From the NCBI GenBank assembly GCA_005402585.1, contig BIFP01000021.1, positions 248,001 to 312,000 on the forward strand: a stretch of 64,000 nt of DNA, given 5' to 3'. Below are positions 10,762-19,492 of the stretch, one piece after another. Source of the stretch: Micromonosporaceae bacterium KJ-029. GTDB taxonomy: Bacteria; Actinomycetota; Actinomycetes; Mycobacteriales; Micromonosporaceae. A model generated the notes under the pieces. It was given only the letters and a program-made list of their open reading frames with translations. It was not told the DNA's origin and ran no database searches. The translations under genes and the position numbers were made by a program. Position 1 is the stretch's first letter, and every line of letters starts with the position of its first letter.

Positions 10762-10873
10762 CCGGACACAGTACGACGCACGCCGGTGACGGATCGGGCC
10801 CCGGCCGCCCCGGAACGGATCAAGGCGGGCCCGGCCGGTGCGGTCCGGTTGCCGGTAGGGCTACCGTGGACGG

Positions 10874-12691
10874 GTGCGCGATCCACACGTCCTGCGATCC
10901 GTTGCCGGGCAGCTCTCGCCCTCCCGCCGCGCCTCCGACCTGCGTCGGCTACGGGCCGAACGGTTCGATGTGCTGGTCATCGGCGGTGGTGTCACCGGTG
11001 CCGGTGCGGCCGTCGACGCCGCTTCCCGGGGGCTGAAGGTGGCCCTGGTGGAAGCCCGCGACTTCGCGGCCGGCACCTCCAGTCGTTCCAGCAAGCTGAT
11101 CCACGGTGGCCTGCGCTATCTGGAGCAGTTGGAGTTCAACCTGGTGCACGAGGCGCTCACCGAGCGGGGCCTGCTGGCCACCCGGCTGGCGCCGCACCTG
11201 GTGCGCCCGGTGCCGTTCCTGGTGCCGCTGCCCGCCGGGCAGGGCGTGGGTGACCTGCCCGCGCGGGTGCTCCGTCGTGCCTACTACGGCGCCGGGGTGG
11301 CGGCGTACGACGCCTTCGCCGGCCTCTTCGGCGGTGGCCGGGGCATGCCGTTGCACCGGCACGTGAGTCGGGAGGGGGCGCGCCGGATCTTCCCGAGCCT
11401 GCGCTCCGACGGGCTGGCCGGCGCGATCCGCTACTACGACGGGCAGGTGGACGACGCCCGGCTGGTGGTCACCCTGGCCCGCACCGCCGCCAGTCTGGGG
11501 GCGACCGTGGTGAGCAGCGCCCGCGCGGTGGGGCTGATCCGACAGGCCCGTGAGGTCACCGGGGTCCGGGTCCGGGACCTGGAGGCACCGGCCGGCTCCC
11601 CGGACGCCGAGTTCGAGGTACGCGCCCGTACGGTGATCGCCGCCACCGGCGTGTGGACCGACGACATGTCGCGGATGCTCAACGACGTCGGGCTGCGCCC
11701 CGGGATCCGGGTCCGCGCCTCCAAGGGCGTGCACCTGGTGGTGCCACGCTCGGCGATCACCGGCGAGACCGGGCTGATCCTGCGTACGGCGACGAGTGTC
11801 CTCTTCGTCATCCCGTGGGGCGGGCACTGGATCATCGGCACCACGGACACCGACTGGCGCCTGGACCGCTCGCACCCGGCGGCCTCCGCCAGCGACATCG
11901 ACTACCTGCTCCGGCAGGTCAACACCGTGCTGGACCGGCCGCTGACCACCGCCGACATCGAGGGCGTCTACGCCGGGCTGCGCCCGCTGCTGTCCGGCGA
12001 GGCGGACTCCACCTCCAAGCTCTCCCGGGAGCACGCCGTCATCGAGCCGATGCTCGGTCTGCTGCTGGTCGCCGGCGGCAAGTACACGACGTACCGGGTG
12101 ATGGCCGCCGACGTGGTCGACCGGGCCGCCCGTCGGCTCGGCGGGCAGCGGCCGTCGCGTACCGCCGACCTGCCCCTGCTCGGCGCGGACGGGTACGCGG
12201 CCATGTGGCGCGACCGGGCTGATCTGGCCCGCCGGCACGGGGTGCCGGTCGGCGTGGTGGAGCACCTGCTGGAGCGCTACGGCAGCCTGACCCTGGACCT
12301 GCTCGCGCTGATCGACGCCGATCCGCTGCTGGCCGCACCGCTGGCCGGCGCGCCGGAGTACCTCGCCGCCGAGGTAACCTACGCGGCCCGGGCCGAGGGG
12401 GCGTTGCACCTGGAGGACGTGCTCACCCGGCGTACCCGGATCTCGATCGAGACGACGCACCGGGGCCTGGAGTCGGCCGAGCACGCGGCCGAGCTGATGG
12501 GCACGGTGCTGGGGTGGGACGCCGCGCGGCGGACCCGGGAAGTGGCCCACTACCGGGCCCGGGTGGAGGCGGAACGGCAGTCCCAGCTGATGCCGGACGA
12601 CGCGACCGCGGACGCGGCCCGGCTGGGTGCGCCGGACGTGCGCGGTTACGCCCCGGACCGGGGCGCGGACGACGCCGGGCTGCCCCGCTGA
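10874..12691 (+). CDS. glpD: FAD-dependent glycerol-3-phosphate dehydrogenase
   Basis: A 605-residue GlpD/GlpA-family flavoprotein. It oxidises sn-glycerol 3-phosphate to dihydroxyacetone phosphate at the membrane face and passes electrons to the quinone pool. The FAD-binding Rossmann motif DVLVIGGGVTGAGAAVDAA is near residues 35-53. RYLEQLEFNLVHEAL and the substrate-site segment GGKYTTYRVMA near 400 are also typical, as is a C-terminal helical domain. The GTG at 10874 comes six bases after TACCGT, indicating a leaderless transcript. No glpF or glpK is adjacent. Confidence 0.95.
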   Translation: MRDPHVLRSVAGQLSPSRRASDLRRLRAERFDVLVIGGGVTGAGAAVDAASRGLKVALVEARDFAAGTSSRSSKLIHGGLRYLEQLEFNLVHEALTERGLLATRLAPHLVRPVPFLVPLPAGQGVGDLPARVLRRAYYGAGVAAYDAFAGLFGGGRGMPLHRHVSREGARRIFPSLRSDGLAGAIRYYDGQVDDARLVVTLARTAASLGATVVSSARAVGLIRQAREVTGVRVRDLEAPAGSPDAEFEVRARTVIAATGVWTDDMSRMLNDVGLRPGIRVRASKGVHLVVPRSAITGETGLILRTATSVLFVIPWGGHWIIGTTDTDWRLDRSHPAASASDIDYLLRQVNTVLDRPLTTADIEGVYAGLRPLLSGEADSTSKLSREHAVIEPMLGLLLVAGGKYTTYRVMAADVVDRAARRLGGQRPSRTADLPLLGADGYAAMWRDRADLARRHGVPVGVVEHLLERYGSLTLDLLALIDADPLLAAPLAGAPEYLAAEVTYAARAEGALHLEDVLTRRTRISIETTHRGLESAEHAAELMGTVLGWDAARRTREVAHYRARVEAERQSQLMPDDATADAARLGAPDVRGYAPDRGADDAGLPR

Positions 12692-12771
12692 GCTGACCCC
12701 TGGTGATCGACGCCGCCCGATATCCATCCGGCCGGTTACGTTCGCTACCTACGGTGGGGTAAGTTCCGCGC

Positions 12772-13151
12772 GTGATGGCGCTTTCCTGGTCACGACTGGC
12801 TTCCCTGTCCGCCACCGCGCTGCTGGCGGTTGCCCTGAGCGGGTGCGCCCCGTTCGGCGACCAGGCCGGGAGTGCATCGACTGCGCGGGTGACGGGGTCA
12901 CCTCGACCGGCACGTTGAGTGAGGAGCATCGCGAGCGGCTGCAGCAACTGCTCGCCGACCCGGCCCTGGCCGAGGAGACTGACGAGGCCCGCGGGTACAC
13001 GACCGCCTGCATCGGCGCCCTGACCTCCAGCCTGCTGACCTCGGCCGGCCTGGTCAGCTCGCAGGACTGCCCCGGAGAGGTACGGCCGCCGGTGGCCGAG
13101 GAGATCCTGCTGCTGCTCACCCAGAACACGCCCGCCGAGCTGACCGTGTAA
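12772..13151 (+). pseudogene. Frameshifted lipoprotein gene
   Basis: The N-terminal part (12772-12918) encodes a textbook lipoprotein signal: Arg near the start, a hydrophobic core, and lipobox ALSGC, then FGDQAG. It stops at a TGA at 12916. The remaining product continues in the next frame to a TAA at 13149: GTLSEEHRERLQQLLADPAL, cysteines in YTTACIG and SSQDCPGE, and a C-terminal VRPPVAEEILLLL. One missing base near 12865-12900 would join the two. The second part resembles small secreted beta-rich proteins such as emfourin-like inhibitors, but this is tentative. A leaderless start (TAAGTT-N6-GTG) is intact. It is either a true pseudogene or a sequencing error. Confidence 0.6.
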
Positions 13152-13201
13152 GGAGGGGCCCCCTTTTAACGCCTGAGGTAGAGGAAGGGCCCCCTCTTAA
13201 C
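13149..13201. repeat. 53-bp GGGCCC palindromic repeat, copy A
   Basis: The first of three copies in the window (others at 25753 and 43499). It starts with TAAGGAGGGGCCCCC, has the centre TTAACGCCTG, and ends with GGGCCCCCTCTTAAC. The two GGGCCC blocks are about 32 bases apart. The first three bases are the stop codon of the preceding frame. It is probably a REP-like or terminator element. Confidence 0.85.
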
Positions 13202-13245
13202 CGGCGCCGCACTGACGGCCGACCCGGCCGCGTGGCGCTCCGGGG

Positions 13246-14646
13246 TCAGAGCACCTTACCGGGGTTGAGCAGGCCGGCCGGGTCGAGCGCGGTCTTGATC
13301 GCGTGGTGCACCCGGACGCCCACCGGCCCGATCTCGCGGGCGAGCCAGTCCCGCTTCAGCAGGCCGACGCCGTGTTCGCCGGTGCAGGTGCCGCCGAGGT
13401 CCAGACCGAGCCGCATGATCTCGTCGAAGGCCCGCCGGCCGCGTTCCAGGCTGGCCGGGTCGGCGCGGTCGACCACGATGTTGGGGTGCATGTTGCCGTC
13501 ACCGGCGTGGCCGACCACGCCGATCGGCACCTCGCAGTCGGCCGCGACCCGGGCCACCCCGTCGAGCAGCGCGGCCAACGCGCCCCGGGGCACCGCCACG
13601 TCGTCGATGATCAGGCCGCCGTTGCCACCCGGGTACGTGTCGGCGGCGTACTTCTCCATCGCCGGGTGCGCCAGCCGCCGGGCCTGCAACAGGGCGGCTG
13701 CCTCCACCGCGTCGGTTGCCGCGTACACCTCCTCGGCGCCGGCCGCCTCGCAGGCGGCGGCCAACTGGGCCAGGTCCTCGGCCGCTCTCGGGCCGGTGTC
13801 GGCGGCAGCCAGCAGCAGCGCCTCGGCGTCGGTCCGCAACCCCATCGGCCGGTACGCCTCGATCGCCCGCAGGTGGGTGCGGTCGAGCAGTTCGAGCAGG
13901 CTGGGGGAGAGGCCCCGGGCCGCGATCCGCGCCACCGCCTCGCCCGCCTCGGCGGTGGAGCCGAAGACGGCCACCAGGGTCAGTGACTCCGCCGGCGCCG
14001 GACGCAGCGCCACGGTCACCTCGGTGATCACGCCCAGGGTGCCCTCGGAGCCGACGAAGAGCCGGGTGAGGTCGTACCCGGCCACTCCCTTGGCCGTACG
14101 CCGGCCGGTGCGCAGCACCTCGCCCGAGGCGAGCACCACCTCCAGGCCGAGCACGTACTCGGTGGTCACGCCGTACTTGACGCAGCACATGCCGCCCGCG
14201 TTGGTGGCGACGTTGCCGCCGATGGTGGACGACTCCCACGAACCTGGGTCCGGCGGGTACCACAGGCCTTGCTTGGCCACGGCTGCGGTGAGCGCCGCGT
14301 TGACCACGCCCGGCTGGACCACCGCGATCCGGCTCACCGGGTCGATCTCCAGGATCGCGTCCATCGCCACGGTGCTCAGCACCACCGAGCCGTCGACGGC
14401 GTTCGCCGCGCCGGCCAGCCCGGTCCGCGCCCCCTGCGGCACCACCGGTACGCCGTGCCGTCCCGCGGCCCGGATCACGGCGGCCACCTCCTCGGTGGTG
14501 CGCGGCCGGGTGACCGCCAGCGGTGTACCGGCGACGCACAGGTCGGCCTCGTCCCGCTCGTGTCCGCGCAGCAGATCCGGGTCGGTGAGGACCGCGTCCG
14601 GCCCGAGGGCGGCACGCAGGTCGTCGATCAGGGGGGAGGCGGCCAT
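13246..14646 (-). CDS. FAD-linked oxidase, GlcD/D-lactate dehydrogenase type
   Basis: A 466-residue flavoprotein of the vanillyl-alcohol oxidase/PCMH fold that oxidises a 2-hydroxyacid such as glycolate or D-lactate. The FAD-binding PP-loop region is visible as VPVVPQGARTGLAGAAN (~65-81). It is followed by GLWYPPDPGSWESSTIGGN and TNAGGMCCVKYG. The cap domain contains GHAGDGNMHPN (~360) and the C-terminus TGEHGVGLLKRDWL with NPGKVL. These are characteristic GlcD motifs. The start at 14646 follows TAGCCT by seven bases. No glcE/glcF subunits are nearby, so it may be a stand-alone enzyme. Confidence 0.9.
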   Translation of the reverse strand: MAASPLIDDLRAALGPDAVLTDPDLLRGHERDEADLCVAGTPLAVTRPRTTEEVAAVIRAAGRHGVPVVPQGARTGLAGAANAVDGSVVLSTVAMDAILEIDPVSRIAVVQPGVVNAALTAAVAKQGLWYPPDPGSWESSTIGGNVATNAGGMCCVKYGVTTEYVLGLEVVLASGEVLRTGRRTAKGVAGYDLTRLFVGSEGTLGVITEVTVALRPAPAESLTLVAVFGSTAEAGEAVARIAARGLSPSLLELLDRTHLRAIEAYRPMGLRTDAEALLLAAADTGPRAAEDLAQLAAACEAAGAEEVYAATDAVEAAALLQARRLAHPAMEKYAADTYPGGNGGLIIDDVAVPRGALAALLDGVARVAADCEVPIGVVGHAGDGNMHPNIVVDRADPASLERGRRAFDEIMRLGLDLGGTCTGEHGVGLLKRDWLAREIGPVGVRVHHAIKTALDPAGLLNPGKVL

Positions 14647-14713
14647 GCCGCCGAGGCTACGGCCGGCCACCGGTGATCATCAACCTTGGGCTGCCGCCGG
14701 GTACCGTGGCTGC

Positions 14714-14986
14714 GTGATCTACGTCGACCGGCCGGCCTGGCCCGCGCGGGGCCGTCTCTGGTCGCACCTGATCAGCGATGTCTCCCTCGCCGAGCTGCAC
14801 GCCTTCGCCGAGGCACTGGGGGCGCCCCGGCGCGGCTTCGACCGGGACCACTACGACATCCCGGCGGACCGTTTCCCGATGGCGGTCTGGCTCGGCGCGT
14901 ACGTCGTCCCCAGCCGCGACCTGGTCCGCCTGCTCCGCACCTCGGGCCTCCGCCGCCCCAAGCACCTCTCCCGCCCCGCCCGCTGA
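14714..14986 (+). CDS. DUF4031 family protein
   Basis: A 90-residue protein with the DUF4031 pattern: YVDRPAWPARGRLWSHLISD at the N-terminus, LHAFAEALGAPRRGFDRDHYDIP in the middle, and VPSRDLVRLLRTSGLRR at the end. The family function is unknown. The GTG start at 14714 is set by TACCGT six bases upstream, as for a leaderless mRNA. It is divergent from the GlcD-like gene and converges with the HD gene. The only thing between the last two is a short C7G6 palindrome. Confidence 0.8.
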   Translation: MIYVDRPAWPARGRLWSHLISDVSLAELHAFAEALGAPRRGFDRDHYDIPADRFPMAVWLGAYVVPSRDLVRLLRTSGLRRPKHLSRPAR

Positions 14987-15003
14987 ACCGCCCCCCCGGG
15001 GGG

Positions 15004-15642
15004 TCAGGAAGTTAGGGTGGCGAGTTCGCGGGTCAGGTTGGTGCGGGCCGGGGTCTCCCAGCGGGCCGCCAGGGTGGGTACGCGGTACAGGGCGGGCAGG
15101 GACAGCAGGGCGGAGAGCACCCGGGCCCGGCCGATGCGGTAGGCCGGCTCGGGTACGTGGGCGTACTCCCGGCGGATCGCGGCGGCGTACCGGTCGTATC
15201 CGGGTGCCGGCGCGGCGAGGACGGCCAGGTCGGCGTCGCAGAGCAGCGCGCCGTCGGCGTCCGCCGGGTCCACCACGTGTCCGGCGGTGAGCAGGACCAG
15301 CCGGCGCACCTCGGCCACCTCCGTGGCGGGCAGCCCGGCCCGGGCGAGCAGCGTGCCGGCGAGCGCGGCGCTGTCGCGCTCGTTCCGGTCGCCCGGTGCC
15401 TGGGGGTCGTACACCGCGTCGTGGCACCAGGCGGCGAGCCGGACCAGGTCCGGACGCGGCGCCGCCGACGCGCACCGGTCGACCACACCGAGCACGGCGG
15501 TCAGGTGCTCGATCGTGTGGTAGTGCCGGTGCGGCTCCCGCCACCGCTCGACCAGCTCGTTCCCGGCGGCGTCCACCGCCACCGGCACGGTCGCCCCGGC
15601 GGACCGGGCAGCCGTTCGCCACCGTTCGATGAGGCTCGCCAC
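15004..15642 (-). CDS. HD-superfamily metal-dependent phosphohydrolase
   Basis: A 212-residue predicted phosphohydrolase. The HD metal site is visible as HYHTIEHLTAVL (~40-51), AAWCHDAVYDPQ (~70-81, the H-D pair), and LLCDADLAVLA (~135-145, the distal Asp). This arrangement matches the group of HD proteins acting on nucleotides or other phosphoesters; the substrate is unknown. The GTG at 15642 starts with VASLIERW. Further upstream the frame continues but crosses the divergent FUSC promoter region and lacks family character. Confidence 0.85.
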   Translation of the reverse strand: MASLIERWRTAARSAGATVPVAVDAAGNELVERWREPHRHYHTIEHLTAVLGVVDRCASAAPRPDLVRLAAWCHDAVYDPQAPGDRNERDSAALAGTLLARAGLPATEVAEVRRLVLLTAGHVVDPADADGALLCDADLAVLAAPAPGYDRYAAAIRREYAHVPEPAYRIGRARVLSALLSLPALYRVPTLAARWETPARTNLTRELATLTS

Positions 15643-15796
15643 CCGGCCGAGTCTGCCGTACCCGGGGCGAGCGCGCACCGGCCGACCCTCCCCGGTCGAC
15701 CGCCGGGCATGCCCGCCGACGGCCGAGGCGTGGCCGGACGGGAGGGTGTACCGCTTCGGCGAGGAATGTCCGGGCGTGCTGCGGGTAGTAGCGGGT

Positions 15797-17050
15797 ATGG
15801 CGGACCGACGATTTCCGTTGCTGCGACGCAACGGGACGCGCGAGAGCCTGTCCGACGTGGACACGGCGCGGATCGCCGACACGGTGACGCAGCTGCACCA
15901 TCGGAGCAAGGCCACTCTGCACGACCGCCTGCACCGGGTCCGGATGTCGCTCGGCCTGGCCGTGCAGGCGGGCCTCGCGGCCGGGCTGTCCTGGTTCGCC
16001 ACACACAAGCTGCTGGGCAGCGGGCAGCCGGTCTTCGCCCCGATCTCCGCCGTCGGCACCCTCGCCGTCTCAGTCGGCCAGCGGTTCCGCCGGACGGTGG
16101 AGCTGATCATCGGGGTGGCGGTCGGGGTGGCCATCGGTGACCTGCTGGTCTACCTGCTCGGCACCGGACCGTGGCAGCTCGGGCTGGTCGTCACCGCCGC
16201 CATCCTGCTGACCATCTTCGCCGGGGGGAGTGTGGCCATCGTCATCCAGGCCGCGGCGACCGCGGTGCTGATCGTGACCCTCAGCCCGTCGGTGAAGAAC
16301 CTTGAGATACCCCGGTTCATCGAGGCGCTCGTCGGCGGCGGCATCGCACTTCTGGTCACCGCGGTCCTGCTCCCGCTCAACCCGCTACGAGTGCTCAACC
16401 GCGCCGCCCGGCCCGCCCTGGACCTGCTCGCCGCGCAGCTCGACGTCGCCGCCGACGGCCTGCGCGAACGAGACCGGGAGAAGACCCAGAAGGCCCTGGA
16501 CCGGCTGCGGAACAACAAGGGGGAGCTGACCACCTTCACCGAGGCGATCGAGGGGGCCAAGGAGACCGCGTTGCTCTCCCCGGCGCGGTGGCACCGGCGC
16601 GGTGAACTCACCCACTACGCCGAGGCTGCCGACCCGATCGACCGGGCGATGCGCAACAGCGGCACGCTGATCCGGCGCGCCGTCACCCTGATCGAGGACG
16701 AGGAACCGGTCCCGGCGCCGATGACGGCCGCGATCGCCCACCTCGCCGAGGCGGTACGCCTGTTGAAGCGGGAGTTCGCCCAGGGCGAGGAGCCCGAGCA
16801 GGCCCGGGAGCGGTCGCTGCGCGCGGTCAGCGAGGCGGGTCGGGCGTACGCCGAGGGGGTCGGGTTCTCCGGCAGCGTGGTGGTCGCCCAGGTGCGTACC
16901 ACCGCCAGTGATCTGCTGGTGGCCTCGGGGGTCAGCCAGGAGGAGGCGAACCGGCTGGTGCGGCAGTCCTTCGGCGAGATGGAGCGGCCGGGCGCACCGG
17001 CCGGGCCGGAGCCGGCACCGAAGCCGCCCACGGCGCCACCGGTGGGGTGA
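15797..17050 (+). CDS. FUSC-family membrane protein (putative aromatic acid exporter)
   Basis: A 417-residue protein with an N-terminal membrane half and a cytoplasmic helical half. About six hydrophobic segments lie between residues 50 and 205 (LAVQAGLAAGLSWFA, VFAPISAVGTLAVSV, TVELIIGVAVGVAIGDLLVYL, LGLVVTAAILLTIFAGG and others), as in the FUSC/ArAE family. The rest (210-380) is charged and helical with a heptad-like EREKTQKALDRLRNN, and a Pro-rich tail. Such proteins export aromatic acids or unknown metabolites; the substrate cannot be assigned. The ATG at 15797 is divergent from the HD gene. Confidence 0.8.
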   Translation: MADRRFPLLRRNGTRESLSDVDTARIADTVTQLHHRSKATLHDRLHRVRMSLGLAVQAGLAAGLSWFATHKLLGSGQPVFAPISAVGTLAVSVGQRFRRTVELIIGVAVGVAIGDLLVYLLGTGPWQLGLVVTAAILLTIFAGGSVAIVIQAAATAVLIVTLSPSVKNLEIPRFIEALVGGGIALLVTAVLLPLNPLRVLNRAARPALDLLAAQLDVAADGLRERDREKTQKALDRLRNNKGELTTFTEAIEGAKETALLSPARWHRRGELTHYAEAADPIDRAMRNSGTLIRRAVTLIEDEEPVPAPMTAAIAHLAEAVRLLKREFAQGEEPEQARERSLRAVSEAGRAYAEGVGFSGSVVVAQVRTTASDLLVASGVSQEEANRLVRQSFGEMERPGAPAGPEPAPKPPTAPPVG

Positions 17051-17161
17051 GCCGCTCCCCGGCCGGCGGAGGCTGGGGGCGACTCCGGAGCGGTGTCCTG
17101 GTCACCGCCGGTACGGCCGATGCGCCCGGCCCGGTGGGCCGGGGGTGACTACGCTGACCGC

Positions 17162-18607
17162 ATGGCCGACACCCCGCCCGGCGGATCCCTGCCGCCGTCG
17201 CCGTCCGTGCCCGCCGCTCCATCCGCCGGTACGGGTGTACCCGGAATGTCGCGCCGCCGGCTCAGCTGGCAGCGCGCCGTGGTGCTGGCCCTGGTGATCC
17301 TGCTGATCGCCGCCGGTGCGATCTTCATGATCTTCACGCTCGGCACCAGCCTCGGCGCCGAGGCGTTGCTGATCGGGACCGCCGCCGCGGTCCTGCCGGT
17401 CCCGGTGCTGGTGGCCTGCTTCCTCTGGCTTGACCGGTACGAACCCGAGCCGCTGAAGTACCTGATCTTCTGCTTCGCCTGGGGTGCCTTCGTCTCCACC
17501 GCGGCGTCGCTCATGGTCAACGAGGCCGCCGCCGGTTGGTTCGAGCACCGCGGGCTGCCCGTGTCGCTGACCGCGGTGCTGGTCGCGCCGTTCATCGAGG
17601 AGCTGACCAAGGCACTGGGCCCGATCCTGCTGCTGATCTTCCGGCGCCGGGAGTGGTCGGGCATCACCGACGGCCTGGTGTACTGCGGGCTGTCCGCGAT
17701 CGGCTTCGCGATGGTGGAGAACATCCTCTACCTGGGTGGGCACGGGTACGCCTCGGGTGCCTCGCAGTACGGACCGGCCACCGGGGCCCAGCAGGTGTTC
17801 GCCATCTTCATCGTCCGGATCCTGCTGTTCGGGTTCGCCCATCCGTTGTTCACCGCGATGACCGGTATCGGCCTTGGCATCGCCGCACGGACGGCGGATC
17901 GCCGGGTCCGGGTGCTCGCCCCGGCCGCCGGCCTGCTGCTGGCGATGATGCTGCACGGGACGTGGAACCTGCTTCCGACACTGACCCAGGCCACCGGCGA
18001 GGTGCTGATCTCGGTCTTCGGCTTCGTCGGTGTGATGGTGCCGATCTTCTTCGGCATGGTCGGCCTCGCGGTGTGGCTGCGGGCCTGGGAGGGCCGGCTC
18101 ACCGAGCGGATCCTGCCGGACTACGTCCGGGCCGGCTGGCTCACCCCGCCGGAGGTGGCGGCGCTGAGCAGCCTCGGCCGGCGGCACGCGGCCCGGGCGT
18201 GGGCCCGGCGGGTGGCCGGCGACGCCGGTCTTCGGGCGATGCGCAGCTACCAGTTCGCGGCGACCCGGCTGGCGTTGCTGCGCGACGGTGCGCTCCGGGG
18301 CCTGGACCGCCGGCCCGCCGACCGGGAGCGGACGGCAAGGGAGGAACAGGAACTGCTGCACGCGATCAGCGCGTACCGGTCGTACTTCGTGGGTCGGGAC
18401 CCGCAGTCGCCGGTGGGGGTCTGGGACGGGCACCGCTACCACCTGCGATTCCCGGACGGGTCGCAGCGGTCGGTGGACGCGCCCGAGGAGCCGGTGGTCC
18501 CGATCCCGGTGGTGCTCGCTCCGCCTCCGCCGCACTTCCCCGGCGGCTACGGCCCGCCCGGCTGGTACGGCCCCCGTCCGGCCGCGCCCTGGCCGCCGCA
18601 CCGCTGA
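17162..18607 (+). CDS. PrsW-type intramembrane metalloprotease
   Basis: A 481-residue membrane protein with the PrsW family layout. The core (about 35-320) has eight or so helices and the catalytic signatures FIEELTKALG (EExxK, ~145), FAMVENILYL (ENxxY-like, ~185) and HPLFTAMTG plus MLHGTWN (His ligands). PrsW proteases cleave anti-sigma factors or other membrane proteins. The long C-terminal cytoplasmic tail (330-481) is Arg-rich and ends in a Pro/Gly/Tyr-rich stretch. ATG 17162 lies six bases after TACGCT. No anti-sigma gene is adjacent, so the target is unknown. Confidence 0.9.
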   Translation: MADTPPGGSLPPSPSVPAAPSAGTGVPGMSRRRLSWQRAVVLALVILLIAAGAIFMIFTLGTSLGAEALLIGTAAAVLPVPVLVACFLWLDRYEPEPLKYLIFCFAWGAFVSTAASLMVNEAAAGWFEHRGLPVSLTAVLVAPFIEELTKALGPILLLIFRRREWSGITDGLVYCGLSAIGFAMVENILYLGGHGYASGASQYGPATGAQQVFAIFIVRILLFGFAHPLFTAMTGIGLGIAARTADRRVRVLAPAAGLLLAMMLHGTWNLLPTLTQATGEVLISVFGFVGVMVPIFFGMVGLAVWLRAWEGRLTERILPDYVRAGWLTPPEVAALSSLGRRHAARAWARRVAGDAGLRAMRSYQFAATRLALLRDGALRGLDRRPADRERTAREEQELLHAISAYRSYFVGRDPQSPVGVWDGHRYHLRFPDGSQRSVDAPEEPVVPIPVVLAPPPPHFPGGYGPPGWYGPRPAAPWPPHR

Positions 18608-18706
18608 CCAGACCGGTGTGGCGGCTCTGCTGGGCGGTGGCACCGCCGGACGCGGCTCCGGCGGGCGCGGAACGCCGCCCGGTCCCGTGGGCGGCCGTCG
18701 CGCGGC

Positions 18707-18874
18707 TCAGGTCATCAGGCTGGTGAGGAAGTCGCCGATCCCCTGGGCCATCATCATCAGGGTCGCCCCGATGGCCTTGAACATCTGCGCCGCGCCCTCC
18801 GGCCGGAACGCGATGAAGTAGATCAGGAACGCGAGGCTTCCCCAGGCCAGCACCTTCTTCACGAATACCGGCAT
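18707..18874 (-). CDS. Small membrane-associated protein
   Basis: A 55-residue protein of unknown function, MPVFVKKVLAWGSLAFLIYF at the N-terminus, giving one transmembrane helix at about residues 9-25. A second amphipathic, Met-rich segment follows (ATLMMMAQGIGDFLTSLMT) that could insert or lie along the membrane. The start at 18874 has GGGAGGGA two bases upstream. It is followed after 110 bases by the divergent GroES gene upstream on the same strand. Similar tiny proteins are common in actinomycetes; the role is unknown. Confidence 0.65.
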   Translation of the reverse strand: MPVFVKKVLAWGSLAFLIYFIAFRPEGAAQMFKAIGATLMMMAQGIGDFLTSLMT

Positions 18875-18986
18875 CGTCCCTCCCCAGGGCCGGTGGTGCG
18901 GCTGGCTTCCCGCCGGGGAGCGCGGCAAACGACGCGTGCCGGGTCAGCGGGCCCGTGGGGCCGGACTCGCTACGCCGCCGGTGGGC

Positions 18987-19325
18987 TCACAGGTAGAGCC
19001 CGGTGGCGTCCTCCTCGACCCGCTCGGCGGCCACCGCGTGCACGTCGCGTTCGCGCAGCAGCACGTACCCACGGCCGTGCAGCTCGACCTCGGAGCGGTC
19101 GTCGGGGTCGAACAGCACCCGGTCGCCGGAGACGATGGAGCGTACGTGTGGCCCGACTCCCACCGCGGTCGCCCACGCCAGGCGCTTACCCACGGCCGCG
19201 GTGGCCGGGATCACGATGCCGGCGGTGGAGCGGCGTTCACCCTCGCTGCCCTCCGTCCGCACCAGCACGCGGTCGTGCAGCAGCCGGATGGGCAGGCCGG
19301 CGTCGAGGTTCTGGTCGGCTGTCAC
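18987..19325 (-). CDS. Divergent GroES-family co-chaperonin
   Basis: A 112-residue protein with the Cpn10 beta-barrel plan: PIRLLHDRVLVRTE (~12-25), STAGIVIPATA (~33-43, where the mobile loop should be), GVGPHVRSIVSGDRVLFDPDD (~56-76), and LLRERDVHAVA near the end. Normal GroES is ~100 residues and has a longer Gly/Thr mobile loop with IVL/IVIP; here that loop is short and the C-terminus has an added acidic tail EEDATGLYL. It is unlinked to groEL (4955) and lacks CIRCE. It starts at GTG 19325, seven bases after TAGCGT. It is probably a paralog with a specialised partner, alongside the canonical groES elsewhere. Confidence 0.8.
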   Translation of the reverse strand: MTADQNLDAGLPIRLLHDRVLVRTEGSEGERRSTAGIVIPATAAVGKRLAWATAVGVGPHVRSIVSGDRVLFDPDDRSEVELHGRGYVLLRERDVHAVAAERVEEDATGLYL

Positions 19326-19492
19326 GCCGCAGACGCTACCGTGTCGTCCCCGGCCCGCCGCCGGTGGTCACCGGGTCGACGGGGAGCGGCCGGCGGCGCG
19401 ATCGGTGGCGGAACTGGCCTACCGTGGTCCCGTCGGGCGTATCCTGTCCGACCTGACGCCATGCGCGGGCCGAATCTTGCCGGGAGGTGCGC

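Noticed and set aside
12749..13129. Minus-strand frame over the frameshifted lipoprotein
   Set aside because: It lacks a signal, ribosome site or recognisable motifs, while the plus strand has a clear lipobox and leaderless start.
14992..15004. C7G6 palindrome between DUF4031 and HD genes as a possible 6C RNA
   Set aside because: 6C RNA needs two hairpins with C-rich loops; here there is one short self-complementary run with no loop.
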